Source of the DNA: Hyphomicrobiaceae bacterium
GTDB taxonomy: Bacteria; Pseudomonadota; Alphaproteobacteria; Rhizobiales; Hyphomicrobiaceae
Direction: 5' to 3'
Assembly: GCA_002919265.1 (NCBI GenBank)
Contig: PKEY01000022.1
Span: 1-64,000, forward strand
DNA length: 64,000 nucleotides
Shown: positions 1 through 9,330 of the stretch, piece after piece
Numbering within the stretch: the stretch's first letter is position 1
How the letters are laid out: the number at the start of each line of letters is the position of its first letter
Translations under genes and position numbers: made by a program
The notes under the pieces: model-generated
The model's database searches: none
Told to the model about the DNA's origin: nothing
Seen by the model: the letters and a program-made list of their open reading frames with translations, nothing else

Positions 1-1157
1 ATGTTGTCGAGCTTGTAGAAGCGCCGGAAGTAGTCGTCGCTCTCCAGCGTGATATCCCAGCCGAAGTTCCACCACGAGGATAGGGAGAACCTACCTTTGG
101 TTTCGATGCTCCCGCGCCACCCGTCAAGGTCCTTGGGCTGACCAGGAAGATCCCGGTAGTCCTGGTCAATGGCGGCGACCTTGACCGTGTACGTGCCCGT
201 GACGTTGCCAAACGCAACGCGGTGCCGCCAGTCCGCCTGCCACAGGATGCCCTGCTTTGCCAGGTACATCGGGTGAAACGTCAGGTCATAGTTCGGCGCC
301 AATGCGAAGTAATAGGGCACCTCAACGCCGAAGCCCAGTTCCTCTGAGGTCAGATAGGAAGGCGTGAGGAAGCCGGACTTTTGCTTCACCGACGGGTCGG
401 CGTGCTGGAAGTACGGCAGGCCGATGATGGGCACGCCGAAGAGCTCGAACCAGGCATCCTGGTAGGTGATCGTGGCTGCCGCCTGGTCGTGAATCACCCG
501 GGCAGCGCTGATGCACCAGAGCGGCGGCATCCCTTCCTGTGCCTTACAAGGCGTGAAGCGGCCGTTCTGAAACTCGGTGATGTTCCCTTCACGACGTACG
601 GCCCGTTCGGCGGAGATTCGCGTGTCATCCCGGGCCGTGACGCTCAGGGATTGCACGAACCCGTCACGAAAATCATCAGTGAGCGTAATGCGCTCGCCGC
701 GCGTGATGAGGCCGTTCGGTTCCTTGAGGGTCACGTTGCCGACGGCGCTCAACGTATTGGCATTCTGGTCGTAGATGACCTCGTCGGCGGTGAGAATGTA
801 GTTGTTGAAATAGATCTCGACGTTGCCGCGGGCAATGATCCGGTTGCCTTCACTGTCGTAGATCAGCTCATCGCCCTGAAGATAGAGCGGCTGGCTTTTG
901 TCCACCCGCTGCACCGGCCCGAACAGCGGATTCTTGCCTTTGCCAAAGGCGCGGGGGGCTTTGGGTTGCTCGAGCGAGTTGGGAAGAGCGTTGACGGCCG
1001 GAGCGACGACCTCCGGATCCTGCGCAAGCGCGGGTCGGGCAACACCAAGCGAAAGGCTGGACACGAGCGCAAAACACGCGACGCCCGCCAACAAATGGCG
1101 GGTCGCAGCACGTCGCCCGGCGCCACGACCTTCCGGTGTTTGCGCTCGACGCATCAC
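1..1157 (-). CDS. lptD: LPS-assembly outer membrane protein LptD, N-terminal part (cut by window edge)
   Basis: LptD is the outer-membrane barrel that, with LptE, inserts lipopolysaccharide into the outer leaflet. The frame opens with a signal peptide ending in ARPALAQ. An LptA/OstA-like jellyroll follows (residues about 60-150, with GDELIYDSEGNRIIARGNVEIY and a GERITLTDD repeat), and then the start of the barrel domain, with the conserved stretch around GVPIIGLPYFQHADP. About 385 residues are visible and the barrel C-terminus lies outside the window. The start is GTG at 1157, 10 nt after an AGGAGG; the adjacent in-frame ATG at 1154 is equally possible. It follows the lptG stop by 2 nt, so lptF-lptG-lptD read as one operon of the LPS export machine. 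Confidence 0.93.
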   Translation of the reverse strand, partial: MMRRAQTPEGRGAGRRAATRHLLAGVACFALVSSLSLGVARPALAQDPEVVAPAVNALPNSLEQPKAPRAFGKGKNPLFGPVQRVDKSQPLYLQGDELIYDSEGNRIIARGNVEIYFNNYILTADEVIYDQNANTLSAVGNVTLKEPNGLITRGERITLTDDFRDGFVQSLSVTARDDTRISAERAVRREGNITEFQNGRFTPCKAQEGMPPLWCISAARVIHDQAAATITYQDAWFELFGVPIIGLPYFQHADPSVKQKSGFLTPSYLTSEELGFGVEVPYYFALAPNYDLTFHPMYLAKQGILWQADWRHRVAFGNVTGTYTVKVAAIDQDYRDLPGQPKDLDGWRGSIETKGRFSLSSWWNFGWDITLESDDYFRRFYKLDN

Positions 1158-1159
1158 GT

Positions 1160-2254
1160 CTAACCGTCCTCCTGGTGCAAAAGCACCGTAGTTGACACCA
1201 GGGCGGCTATAATCACCGGCGCCCATATCGCCACCCTCGGCGATACGAGACCAGCAACTCCAATCTGTCGGGATACCTCTGCCAGCAGAAAGAACCCGAG
1301 CCCCCCTAACATTCCGACGGCAACCATAGTCTGAATGCCGCCCGACCGGAATGACTTCAACGACACAGTGGCGGCAAAAAGTACCATGCAGATCAATAGG
1401 AGAGGCCGCGACAGCAGCATCTCGTACTGGACCCGATAGGGAGCGGCGGAGAGGCCCGCCCGCTCCACCACGTCGATGACGGCCGGAAGCTGCCAGAAGG
1501 ATAGCGAGATCACGCTGCCCAGCGCATCCTGTACGCGTTCCGGGGTGAGGTACGTGCTGACGAGATACCGCTCGTAACGCTCCGGTTGCCGGCCGACGCC
1601 GGCGACGAGAGCATCCTGCAGCTCCCAGTAACCGTCCTGCAGAGTGGCTTGCTTTGCCTCGATTCGCTCGACGAATCGGCCCTCGCGATCGAACTGGAAG
1701 ATCGTGACGGTAAATAGCCGGAGGCCGCCATCCGCTACGCCGCCAGCGTTCAGGACCGAGGAGCCATCAGCGCCGTCCTGTCGAAGCCAAGAGCCGGCGC
1801 GCGTCTTGAGGAAGTTGGATTCCTTGCCGAACACCTCGGCAAAGAGCTCTTCGGCCTGCGCGCGGGCCGAGGCTGCCAAAGGGTTGTAAAAAACGACAGT
1901 CAGTACGCCGAGAATGAAGGCGAGTACGATCCCGGGGCTGATGAACTGCCATACAGACATTCCCGCTGCCCGGATGACCGCAAGCTCACTCCGCCGACTG
2001 AGCTGCAACATGCTGGCGATGCTGCCCACCAATACGGCAAACGCGAGCAGGATCTCTGTATAGGCCGGCAATCGCAGAAGGGTGAGCCATACAAGTGTGG
2101 CAGCAGGCACGCTGCCGTGCTTGCCGGACTGGCGCAGCACCTCCACGAAGTCGATCATGAAGATGAGCAGGGCACAGACAGCAAACGTGCCGAGGATGCC
2201 GATGATGAAGTGCCGGGCGATGTAGAGCTTGAGCGTGAGCGCGCGCATGCTCAC
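1160..2254 (-). CDS. lptG: LPS export ABC transporter permease LptG
   Basis: Inner-membrane permease of the LptB2FG complex that extracts LPS from the inner membrane and passes it to the LptC/LptA bridge. The 364-residue protein has the YjgP/YjgQ layout. Two or three N-terminal helices (residues about 10-125) are followed by a periplasmic beta-jellyroll around 130-265, which carries ESNFLKTRAGSWLRQDG, and by C-terminal helices from about 275. Its ATG overlaps the lptF stop by 4 nt, so translation is coupled. A second in-frame ATG two codons later is an alternative start. Length and topology are normal. Confidence 0.94.
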   Translation of the reverse strand: MSMRALTLKLYIARHFIIGILGTFAVCALLIFMIDFVEVLRQSGKHGSVPAATLVWLTLLRLPAYTEILLAFAVLVGSIASMLQLSRRSELAVIRAAGMSVWQFISPGIVLAFILGVLTVVFYNPLAASARAQAEELFAEVFGKESNFLKTRAGSWLRQDGADGSSVLNAGGVADGGLRLFTVTIFQFDREGRFVERIEAKQATLQDGYWELQDALVAGVGRQPERYERYLVSTYLTPERVQDALGSVISLSFWQLPAVIDVVERAGLSAAPYRVQYEMLLSRPLLLICMVLFAATVSLKSFRSGGIQTMVAVGMLGGLGFFLLAEVSRQIGVAGLVSPRVAIWAPVIIAALVSTTVLLHQEDG

Positions 2255-3456
2255 CTCGCTCCCTGTCGCCGCAGTGCGCGGGCGTTGCGTACTGCTGCCA
2301 GTGATGCGGCCAATGCCCGGATCGGGGCAAGCAGCACCATTAATCGATCTGTCACGCTCGGTCCGCTCCGCGGCACCTCGTTTCGCCGGATGAGGAAGAA
2401 CGCCAACGCCATCCCTCCAAGTGGCATCAGGTAGAGAAGGGGAACGGCCCAGGCGTGGATGACCGTGAGATTGTTGGCTGCAAAGCCGCCGATCCGAAAC
2501 AGCGCTGACACAACAAAAGCCAACACCAGAGCTTCCACGCGGCTCTGACGGTTCGAGCGCGCCTGACCGATGAAAGCCATTGTCAGAAGCACAAAAGTGA
2601 AGGGATACAGCGGGTTGGCGAGCCGCTCATGGAACTCAGCCCGGAATTCGCCAGGACGTTGGCGGTAATAGGCATCCTCAGGCGATGGCCAGGCAAGATC
2701 GCTGAAATAGCGCTCACGGGGCTTCAGCACACCGCCACCCAGCCCTTGAGGCTCGAACCGGTCGAGATTGATGGTGTAGCTGTCGAAGGTGATGATCTGG
2801 GGCGCGTCGCCGTTCTTCTGGCGAACGATGTGCCCGTCCGTCATCACGAGGAAGGCTGAATCCTCCCGCTTCACGAGGATGCCGCGCTCGGCGAGATAGG
2901 CCATTGTCTGGTCCTTGTCGCGGGCATCGTTGAGGAGAATGCCGCGCAACTCACCGTCCCGGGTTCGGTCACGGATGTGAACCGTCAAGTCTCTTTCAGG
3001 GCTCGAAAATTGGCCGGGTTGCAAAACTTGGGAGATGAGGTCCGTCCGTACCTGGATCACATAGTCCCGGAGCAACTGAAGGCTCCACGGCATGCCAACG
3101 TGATTGACGAAAGAGACGGCAATCGACACCAGCAGCGCGAGCAGGAGCAGGGGGCGCGCGACAGTCCATACAGTGGCCCCCGACGCGGTGAGCACGATGA
3201 GCTCGCTGTCGCCGTTGAGTCGGTTGAGCGTGTGGATACAGGCGATGAGCAGCGCGACCGGCGCAATGATCGCGATGAGGTTCGGCAGGGCCAGGGTCGT
3301 CATGATGACGAACACCAATGCGTCCTGACCCTGGCTTGTGATGAGATTGAGTTCCCTGAGCGCGAGCGCGATCCAGACAATCCCACCCAGCGAAAGCAGG
3401 ATCAGCAGCAGTGCGCCGCCAACTTGACGAAAGACATACCGGCCGAACGTGCTCAT
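2251..3456 (-). CDS. lptF: LPS export ABC transporter permease LptF
   Basis: Partner permease of LptG in the LptB2FG exporter. The 401 residues begin MSTFGRYVFRQ, typical of LptF. Transmembrane helices lie in the first ~125 residues, a periplasmic beta domain follows (about 130-270, with RDLTVHIRDRTRDGELRGI), and helices recur from about 290. It is the first gene of the lptF-lptG-lptD run, divergent from pepA across a 327-nt gap. This gene order is common in Hyphomicrobiales. Confidence 0.94.
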   Translation of the reverse strand: MSTFGRYVFRQVGGALLLILLSLGGIVWIALALRELNLITSQGQDALVFVIMTTLALPNLIAIIAPVALLIACIHTLNRLNGDSELIVLTASGATVWTVARPLLLLALLVSIAVSFVNHVGMPWSLQLLRDYVIQVRTDLISQVLQPGQFSSPERDLTVHIRDRTRDGELRGILLNDARDKDQTMAYLAERGILVKREDSAFLVMTDGHIVRQKNGDAPQIITFDSYTINLDRFEPQGLGGGVLKPRERYFSDLAWPSPEDAYYRQRPGEFRAEFHERLANPLYPFTFVLLTMAFIGQARSNRQSRVEALVLAFVVSALFRIGGFAANNLTVIHAWAVPLLYLMPLGGMALAFFLIRRNEVPRSGPSVTDRLMVLLAPIRALAASLAAVRNARALRRQGAR

Positions 3457-3783
3457 GGCATTCTGCCGTCAGTCAGTCGCTTCGTATTGGTTGCACGCGA
3501 CTGATTCACTGCTGCCCCTGTCTGCTGTTCCGTGCTCCGACGATGGCCCGCGTCTCACACCACGGTGGCGGAATTTCGGCTCCGGACGCCCTGGCGCTAA
3601 GCGCGAGATTTGGGGTGGCAATTCGTCGTTGCTTGCACTTCGCGCGCGAGCGACTAAGCTCGCGCAAGAGCACTCCTGCATCGATCCGCCCCCAGCCGTT
3701 ATGAGCAGGATCCCCCGGATTCGCAACCTGGGGTCGGATCGCCGCTGCAACTTTAGACAAGTTGAACAATCCAGGACCCAATC
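3457..3783. other. Divergent intergenic region lptF/pepA
   Basis: This 327-nt gap separates two divergent genes and must hold the promoters of both the lpt operon and pepA. I see no RNA gene, no long inverted repeat and no convincing small ORF. Frames running through it lack Shine-Dalgarno support. Confidence 0.5.
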
Positions 3784-5313
3784 ATGTCCGACCGCCTTGC
3801 TGTTGAATTCGCGCCACTGAAAGCGCCTTTGCAACCCGTGGCTGCCATCCTGAGCGCCCAGGATCTGACTTTCGGGCCGCAGACACGCACCATTGACAGC
3901 AAGGCGAATGGGCTCGTCGCGAAGGCTGCCGAAGCCGCGGAGTTCAAGGGCAAGGCAAAGACTGCGATCGAGGTGTTGGCGCCAGCTGGCCTCGATCTTC
4001 GCCGTCTCGTCGTCATCGGCGTCGGCCAGCCGGATCAGGCCAAGGAGACGGATTGGGTCAACCTGGGCGGCTACGCTTACGCTCAGATCGCCGCGCGCAA
4101 AGGGGAAGCGGCCAGTCTCGTCGCGGAGGTACCCGATCCGAAGAGCCGCACGGCTGCCGATCTCGCGGCTGATCTGGCCTTTGGCGCGGTTTTGAGAAGC
4201 TACCGGTTTCGAAAGTACACAACCCGCAAGAAGGAGAACGGGGAGGACGCGAAGCAGGAAAACGGCCTGCAGCGCCTCGTTATTCACACTGCGGATCCCA
4301 GTGGCGCGGAAGCTGCTTTTGCGCGCCGCAAGGCTGTGGCCGACGGCATGTTTTTCGCGCGCGATCTCGTCAACGAGCCGGCCAACGTGCTGGGGCCGGT
4401 GGAGTTCGCCGAGCGGGTTGAGGAGCTGAGGCGCTATGGCGTCGAGGTCGAGATCCTCGATGTCGATGCCATGCGCGAGCTAAAGATGAACGCCTTGCTC
4501 GCCGTCGGTCAGGGAAGCGCGCGTCCGCCGCGCGTGGCCGTCCTGCAATGGAATGGAGCCAAGTCGCGCCGCTCGAAGCCGCTGTGCTTCATTGGTAAAG
4601 GCGTTTGCTTTGACACCGGCGGTATCTCCATGAAGCCCGCGCAAGGCATGGAGGACATGAAGGGCGACATGGGCGGCGCCGCCTGCGTGGCGGGCCTCAT
4701 GCTGGCCCTTGCGCAGCGCCAGGCAAACGTGAATGCCGTTGGTCTGCTCGGGCTGACGGAGAACATGCCTTCGGGCACGGCCCAGCGCCCAGGCGACATC
4801 ATCACGTCGATGTCCGGCCAGACGATCGAAGTCTTGAATACGGACGCCGAGGGCCGGCTCGTTCTGGCGGATGTGCTCTGGTACGCCCAGGAGCGGTTCA
4901 AGCCGCGCTTCATGGTCGATCTCGCCACGCTCACGGGCGCCATCATGATTGCACTGGGCAAGGAATACGCCGGGCTGTTCTCGAACGATGACAGGCTGGC
5001 TTCCGATCTGATCGAAGCCGGAAACGCCACCGGCGAGCTCGTCTGGCGCATGCCGTTGTCGCCGGCTTATGACAAGCTGCTCGACTCGCGCAACGCCGAC
5101 ATGAAGAACATCGGCGGTCGAAACGGCGGCGCCATCACGGCGGCGCAGTTCCTGCAGCGGTTTGTGAAGGACACTCCTTGGGCCCACATCGACGTGGCTG
5201 GTGTCGCGATGGACTCACCGAAGACGGACATCAACCAGAGCTGGGCGTCCGGCTGGGGTGTGCGGCTGCTCGACCGGATGGTCGCTGACAAGTATGAGCG
5301 ATCCGAAAAGTGA
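3784..5313 (+). CDS. pepA: Leucyl aminopeptidase (M17 family)
   Basis: Cytosolic di-metal aminopeptidase that releases N-terminal residues, especially Leu, from peptides. The protein is 509 residues, normal for bacterial PepA. The catalytic domain carries the M17 signature NTDAEGRL at residues 352-359, the lysine/aspartate metal-binding stretch GKGVCFDTGGISMKPA near 275-290, and a second region with KGDMGGAA. The N-terminal macrodomain-like part is divergent, as usual. It is transcribed away from lptF, a neighbourhood also seen in other Hyphomicrobiales. Confidence 0.96.
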   Translation: MSDRLAVEFAPLKAPLQPVAAILSAQDLTFGPQTRTIDSKANGLVAKAAEAAEFKGKAKTAIEVLAPAGLDLRRLVVIGVGQPDQAKETDWVNLGGYAYAQIAARKGEAASLVAEVPDPKSRTAADLAADLAFGAVLRSYRFRKYTTRKKENGEDAKQENGLQRLVIHTADPSGAEAAFARRKAVADGMFFARDLVNEPANVLGPVEFAERVEELRRYGVEVEILDVDAMRELKMNALLAVGQGSARPPRVAVLQWNGAKSRRSKPLCFIGKGVCFDTGGISMKPAQGMEDMKGDMGGAACVAGLMLALAQRQANVNAVGLLGLTENMPSGTAQRPGDIITSMSGQTIEVLNTDAEGRLVLADVLWYAQERFKPRFMVDLATLTGAIMIALGKEYAGLFSNDDRLASDLIEAGNATGELVWRMPLSPAYDKLLDSRNADMKNIGGRNGGAITAAQFLQRFVKDTPWAHIDVAGVAMDSPKTDINQSWASGWGVRLLDRMVADKYERSEK

Positions 5314-5719
5314 CCGACGCTGTACCCGCGCTCACAAGCGACGGCAGAGCTCGGCACTTGGCCGGGCTCAAGTTGCTGTTACCTGACCGAGAACCGCCTT
5401 GATTTTCCATAATATAGATTATGCGAATCGCGCTAGTGGCGGGATTATGTACGCGGTCTGATCTTCGCAAGCTGCTGGGCGCTCGCATGGTAATGTCGCT
5501 GTTGCTTGGCTTGTTGTCGGTCGCCAGCGTCGGGCGCTTTGAGGCTGGTTAACCGTCACCAACTCACCGCCTTCTCGCCAAGCGACTCCGAACATCCGGC
5601 AGGCGGACTGCCGCGAAAGCGCATGCAACTTTTTCGATCTCGCAGTCGAGTTGCATAGGAACCTGCCACGACGCCTCACGTTCAAGGCGGCACCAGTCAA
5701 CTTGCGAAAGGAGCGCGTC
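5314..5719 (+). other. Intergenic region with an AT-rich promoter-like patch
   Basis: This 406-nt gap lies between pepA and the exported Gln-rich protein. Around 5397-5425 it holds an AT-rich stretch (TTGATT, then ATAATATAGATTATG) that stands out from the GC-rich surroundings and may be a promoter. No conserved ORF is seen; the frame that extends the downstream gene to 5651 lacks a ribosome site. Confidence 0.4.
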
Positions 5720-6568
5720 GTGAAGAACCCGGTGAAGTTTGCAGTCCTCTGTGTTGGCACGGCTCTCGCCGTGGCAACTGCAGCACATGCCCAACAGCCC
5801 CAGCAGGCCCCTCAGCAACCCCCGGGGCAACAGTTCGGGCAACAGCCTGGTCAGCAGATGCCCGGGACGCCCGGTCAGATGCCGAGCCACCAGCAACTCA
5901 CCCAGCAGAGCATCATGAACTTCTTCCAGCAGGCGCAGAACATCCTCCAGCAGACGGCGCGCACGCAGGATCCTCAGATGCTCCGGCATTATCTCGATCA
6001 GTACATAGAACCGGGCGCAAACTTCACGTCCATCTCACAGCTCTACCTCGGTGACCGCCATGTCGCCACCACGGTTTCCGAGGCGACGGACGACATGATC
6101 TCGGATGCGCTGGGCTACGCTGCGAACGCCCTGCACGGACGCAAGCTCGTCAGCAATTACGAAATCCATATCGACGTGCGAGACATCGAGATGGCGCCCA
6201 ACCAGCAATCCGCGCGCGTCGAGACGACGATGCAGGAACGGGGAATTTTGACCGGACCGATCGCCGAACGCGTCGCAAGTCGTGTGGGCCAGATGCGCGA
6301 GCGGCTCGGTGAGATGCGCCAGCAGTTCCAGGATCGCCAAAGTCAACAGCAGATGGGCCAGCTCGGGCAACGGCTGCAGCAACGCTGGGGTCAAATGCAG
6401 AGCGACCAGGGGCAAGGCGGTGTCGGCATGGGTGCCGGTGGAGGCACGCAGACGCAAGGCATCCCGTTCCAGAGCCGTGCAAATTGCACGCACCAAATGA
6501 TGCTGGATCAGGGCCAGCTCAAGCTCGGCAATACTTTCTGCCGTGCGACAACCCAGCTGGGTCAATAA
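5720..6568 (+). CDS. Exported Gln/Pro-rich protein of unknown function
   Basis: I do not recognise a family. The start is GTG at 5720, after the ribosome site GAAAGGAG, and it places a clean signal peptide at the N-terminus (VKNPVKF, hydrophobic core, cleavage after AAHA). The mature protein starts with about 45 residues rich in Q, P and G. A more globular part follows (about residues 75-190), then a second Gln-rich helical stretch with repeated RxGQMRERL-like heptads. The C-terminus carries two cysteines (RANCTHQ and NTFCRA) that could form a disulfide. It is probably periplasmic. A longer start at 5651 is possible but would bury the signal peptide. Confidence 0.75.
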   Translation: MKNPVKFAVLCVGTALAVATAAHAQQPQQAPQQPPGQQFGQQPGQQMPGTPGQMPSHQQLTQQSIMNFFQQAQNILQQTARTQDPQMLRHYLDQYIEPGANFTSISQLYLGDRHVATTVSEATDDMISDALGYAANALHGRKLVSNYEIHIDVRDIEMAPNQQSARVETTMQERGILTGPIAERVASRVGQMRERLGEMRQQFQDRQSQQQMGQLGQRLQQRWGQMQSDQGQGGVGMGAGGGTQTQGIPFQSRANCTHQMMLDQGQLKLGNTFCRATTQLGQ

Positions 6569-6688
6569 ATGCAAACAGGGCTACGCCTCATCTTGCCGGG
6601 CATTTCACGGCGGATGAGGCAAATGCACACCCGCCTTGGCGCGACGAGTGTGCTAGGTGATGGCGGCCAATGGTCATCGGAGGCCGCC

Positions 6689-7543
6689 ATGTCCTCACTG
6701 TCTCCATCCCGCGATATCGCCGTCCTCCTCGAAATCATGCGCCAGCTGCGCACGCCGGTGACCGGCTGCCCTTGGGATCTGGAGCAGACGTTCGAAACGA
6801 TCGCTCCTTACACCCTGGAAGAAGCCTATGAGGTCGCGGACGCCATTGCGCGCGGCGATCTTGCGGATCTGCGCGAGGAGCTGGGCGATCTGCTCCTGCA
6901 GGTGGTCTACCACGCACAGATGGCCCAGGAGCAAGGTGCGTTCGACTTCGGAGATGTGGTTGAGGGTGTGACGGCCAAGATGATCCGGCGACACCCCCAC
7001 GTCTTCGGAGATGAGGCCACGCGATCCGCCGGGGTGGCAAAGGACTTCTGGGAACGCGCGAAGGCGGCCGAAAAGGCTGAGAAGGCGCGCGAGTCCGGAG
7101 ACAGCGCTCAAGACGAGGCCAAAAGCCTGCTCGATGACGTTCCCCTCCCCCTGCCTGCGCTCACGCGCGCCGTAAAGCTGCAGAACAAGGCAGCCAGGGT
7201 CGGGTTTGACTGGCCGGGTCTCGAGCCGGTGCTTGCCAAGCTGAAGGAAGAGATTGCGGAGCTCGACGAGGCGATCGCTGCTAATCGCAAGGAGAAGGTC
7301 AAGGAGGAATTTGGGGACCTTCTGTTCGTCGTGGCCAACGTCGCGCGCCATCTCGACATTGATCCCGAAGCCGCGCTCCGCGCCGCAAACGACAAGTTCG
7401 TCCGCCGGTTTCGCTACATCGAGCAGGCTCTCGCCCAGCGCGGCAAACGCCCTGCTGATTCCACGCTCGAAGAGATGGATGCGCTGTGGGATGAGGCGAA
7501 GGCGTCCGAGAAGGCTGCCGCTTCCACCAAACAGGATGATTAA
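6689..7543 (+). CDS. mazG: Nucleoside triphosphate pyrophosphohydrolase MazG
   Basis: MazG hydrolyses (d)NTPs to monophosphates plus pyrophosphate, a house-cleaning role. The ATG at 6689 follows GGAGG by 5 nt and gives 284 residues. This matches the family and aligns the conserved opening LRTPVTGCPWDLEQTFETIAPYTLEEAYEVADAI. Two MazG repeats are visible, each with the EExxE...D metal-binding pattern: EELGDLLLQVVYHAQM in the first and KEEFGDLLFVVANVARHL in the second. Frames reach back to 6569, but no start there has a ribosome site. An 8-bp inverted repeat (6585-6592 / 6613-6620) lies in the leader. The 3' end overlaps the convergent monooxygenase by 4 nt. Confidence 0.95.
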   Translation: MSSLSPSRDIAVLLEIMRQLRTPVTGCPWDLEQTFETIAPYTLEEAYEVADAIARGDLADLREELGDLLLQVVYHAQMAQEQGAFDFGDVVEGVTAKMIRRHPHVFGDEATRSAGVAKDFWERAKAAEKAEKARESGDSAQDEAKSLLDDVPLPLPALTRAVKLQNKAARVGFDWPGLEPVLAKLKEEIAELDEAIAANRKEKVKEEFGDLLFVVANVARHLDIDPEAALRAANDKFVRRFRYIEQALAQRGKRPADSTLEEMDALWDEAKASEKAAASTKQDD

Positions 7544-8787
7544 GGTGACGCGAGTTGGATGGGCGGCAGGTCGGGCGACTGGATATGCTCCGGCCTAATT
7601 CCAACACCAACGACCCTTGCTGTCAGTCGCCGGAGGAATGGAAAGCGTGCCGCAAGCCGCAGGGGGAGCGGTGGTTTTGGCACTGAGCTTGCCGCAAGTA
7701 TTGGCCGGATGACGCGGTTCTGGATGGCGACCTGAAGGCGTTGGGTGGCGCGCGTTGGCCACTCCCGTCGGCGCTGCACGGCTTCGAGATGGCTTGTTTC
7801 GAGTTGCTTATCCCTCAATGGTTGCCAGAGAATATTTGACGCGGCGACCGCATCCTGAATGGCGAGATTGATCCCGACACCGCCGATTGGCGACATGGCG
7901 TGCGCGGCATCGCCGATGAAGAGCAATCCGGGCCGGAACCATTGCTTCAGTCGATCGACGCGCACCGTGAGCAGCTTGACGTCGTCCCACGTTCTGAGAT
8001 CGTCCGCCAGCCGATCCCGCGCCCACGGGACCAGCTCACCAACGTCTTCGCGGAACTTCTCCAGACCACGCGCACGCACGGTCTCGGCCGCACCTTTGGG
8101 AATGATCACGGCGCACTGCCAGTAGTTACCGCGATTGATGTGGATCAGTCCCCGGCCTACTCCGAACACGCCCAGTGTCTCGTCCGTGTCCCCTGCGTCG
8201 CGTGACAGGCGGAACCAGAGCACGTCCATCGGCGCCCCAAGGTCATCTGGGACGAAACCCGCGCTCTCACGCAGCACGGAATGCCGCCCGTCCGCAGCCA
8301 CGACGACATCGGCGTGAATTTCTATTGGCCCCTCGGGGGTGCGAGCTGTTACGCCGACGACCTTCCCATCGTTGGTGAGAAGGTCCGTCCCCTCGGCCTC
8401 CATGAGCAGCGTGAAGCTCTGGAAATGACGCGCTTTCTCCGCGATGAAGTTGAGGAAGTCCCACTGGGGCATCATCGCGATATAGGGGTGGCGCACCGGC
8501 AGACGCGAGAAATCCGCAAAGGTCAGGACCTCGGTACTGAACTGTCCGCTGACTCGTGGTACCTTATTATGCGGCAGCCGAAGCAGCTCGTCATCGATGC
8601 CGAGTTCCGCCATCAGCTCGAGCGTCGACGGATGAATGGTGTCGCCGCGGAAGTCGCGGAGAAAATCCCGATGCTTCTCGATGACCACAACCGGGATACC
8701 GGCGCGCGCGAGGAGATAGCCAAGCATCAAACCTGCGGGGCCGCCGCCGACGATGCAGCAGGTGGTCGAGAGCGACTTGCCAGCCAT
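7540..8787 (-). CDS. FAD-dependent monooxygenase, UbiH/PHBH-like
   Basis: Flavoprotein aromatic hydroxylase-type protein of 415 residues. Three flavin signatures are visible: the N-terminal dinucleotide fold CCIVGGGPAGLMLGYLLARAG, the DG motif in VVAADGRHSVLRESAGF, and the ribityl-binding GD motif in LLFIGDAAHAMSPIGGVGINLAIQDA. The substrate is not evident; ubiquinone hydroxylases and catabolic monooxygenases share these motifs. The ATG at 8787 has AGGAGG 7 nt upstream and is preferred over the track of codons reaching 8847. It lies 37 nt downstream of arfB in the same direction, so the two may be cotranscribed. Confidence 0.85.
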   Translation of the reverse strand: MAGKSLSTTCCIVGGGPAGLMLGYLLARAGIPVVVIEKHRDFLRDFRGDTIHPSTLELMAELGIDDELLRLPHNKVPRVSGQFSTEVLTFADFSRLPVRHPYIAMMPQWDFLNFIAEKARHFQSFTLLMEAEGTDLLTNDGKVVGVTARTPEGPIEIHADVVVAADGRHSVLRESAGFVPDDLGAPMDVLWFRLSRDAGDTDETLGVFGVGRGLIHINRGNYWQCAVIIPKGAAETVRARGLEKFREDVGELVPWARDRLADDLRTWDDVKLLTVRVDRLKQWFRPGLLFIGDAAHAMSPIGGVGINLAIQDAVAASNILWQPLRDKQLETSHLEAVQRRREWPTRATQRLQVAIQNRVIRPILAASSVPKPPLPLRLAARFPFLRRLTARVVGVGIRPEHIQSPDLPPIQLASP

Positions 8788-8824
8788 GCCGTCACCTCCT
8801 CTGCCATAATGGCGGCTGTGCCGC

Positions 8825-9271
8825 CTATTCGATGGCCGGCTTGGCACTCCTCAGCCGCTTGACCTCCCCACGACGGATCTTGCTTTGGATGCGACGTTCT
8901 TTGGCCGCTTTGGAGGGGCGGGTCGGAATGCGCCGCTTGGGCTCGATCAACGCCCTCCGCACCAGCGCGACGAGCCGATCACGCGCCTCCGCGCGATTGA
9001 GCTCCTGAGTTCGATGTGTCTCGGCACGGATCACGAGCACGCCGTCCTTCGTAACGCGCCGTCCGGCCAGTCGTCGCAATCGCGCGCGAACCGGAGGCGG
9101 AAGACTTGGGGTTCGGGCGACGTCGAACCGCAACTCCACCGCGGTTGCCACCTTGTTCACATTCTGTCCGCCGGGCCCCGTCGCGCGGATAAAGTGCTCC
9201 TCGATCTCGGTCTCGGGAATGGCGATGTCATCGCTGATACGCAGGACGGAGCCGGCCTCATTCATCATCAT
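8825..9271 (-). CDS. arfB: Alternative ribosome-rescue factor ArfB (peptidyl-tRNA hydrolase)
   Basis: ArfB (YaeJ/ICT1 family) enters the empty A site of ribosomes stalled on broken mRNA and hydrolyses peptidyl-tRNA. The catalytic GGQ lies in RATGPGGQNVNKVATAVELRF (residues about 29-49). The C-terminus is a basic tail (KAAKERRIQSKIRRGEVKRLRS) of the kind that threads into the mRNA channel. The length of 148 residues or slightly less is normal. Three consecutive ATGs (9271, 9268, 9265) follow a GGGGGA element, so the exact start is ambiguous by two residues. Confidence 0.93.
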   Translation of the reverse strand: MMMNEAGSVLRISDDIAIPETEIEEHFIRATGPGGQNVNKVATAVELRFDVARTPSLPPPVRARLRRLAGRRVTKDGVLVIRAETHRTQELNRAEARDRLVALVRRALIEPKRRIPTRPSKAAKERRIQSKIRRGEVKRLRSAKPAIE

Positions 9272-9330
9272 ATCCCCCTCGCCTGCGTCGACATGGGCTC
9301 GCGTATCCAGTAGGGGCCTGCGCCTTCGCC

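Noticed and set aside
3469..4287. 272-codon minus-strand ORF opposite pepA
   Set aside because: It overlaps the start of pepA, which has full family motifs, and shows no recognisable domain.
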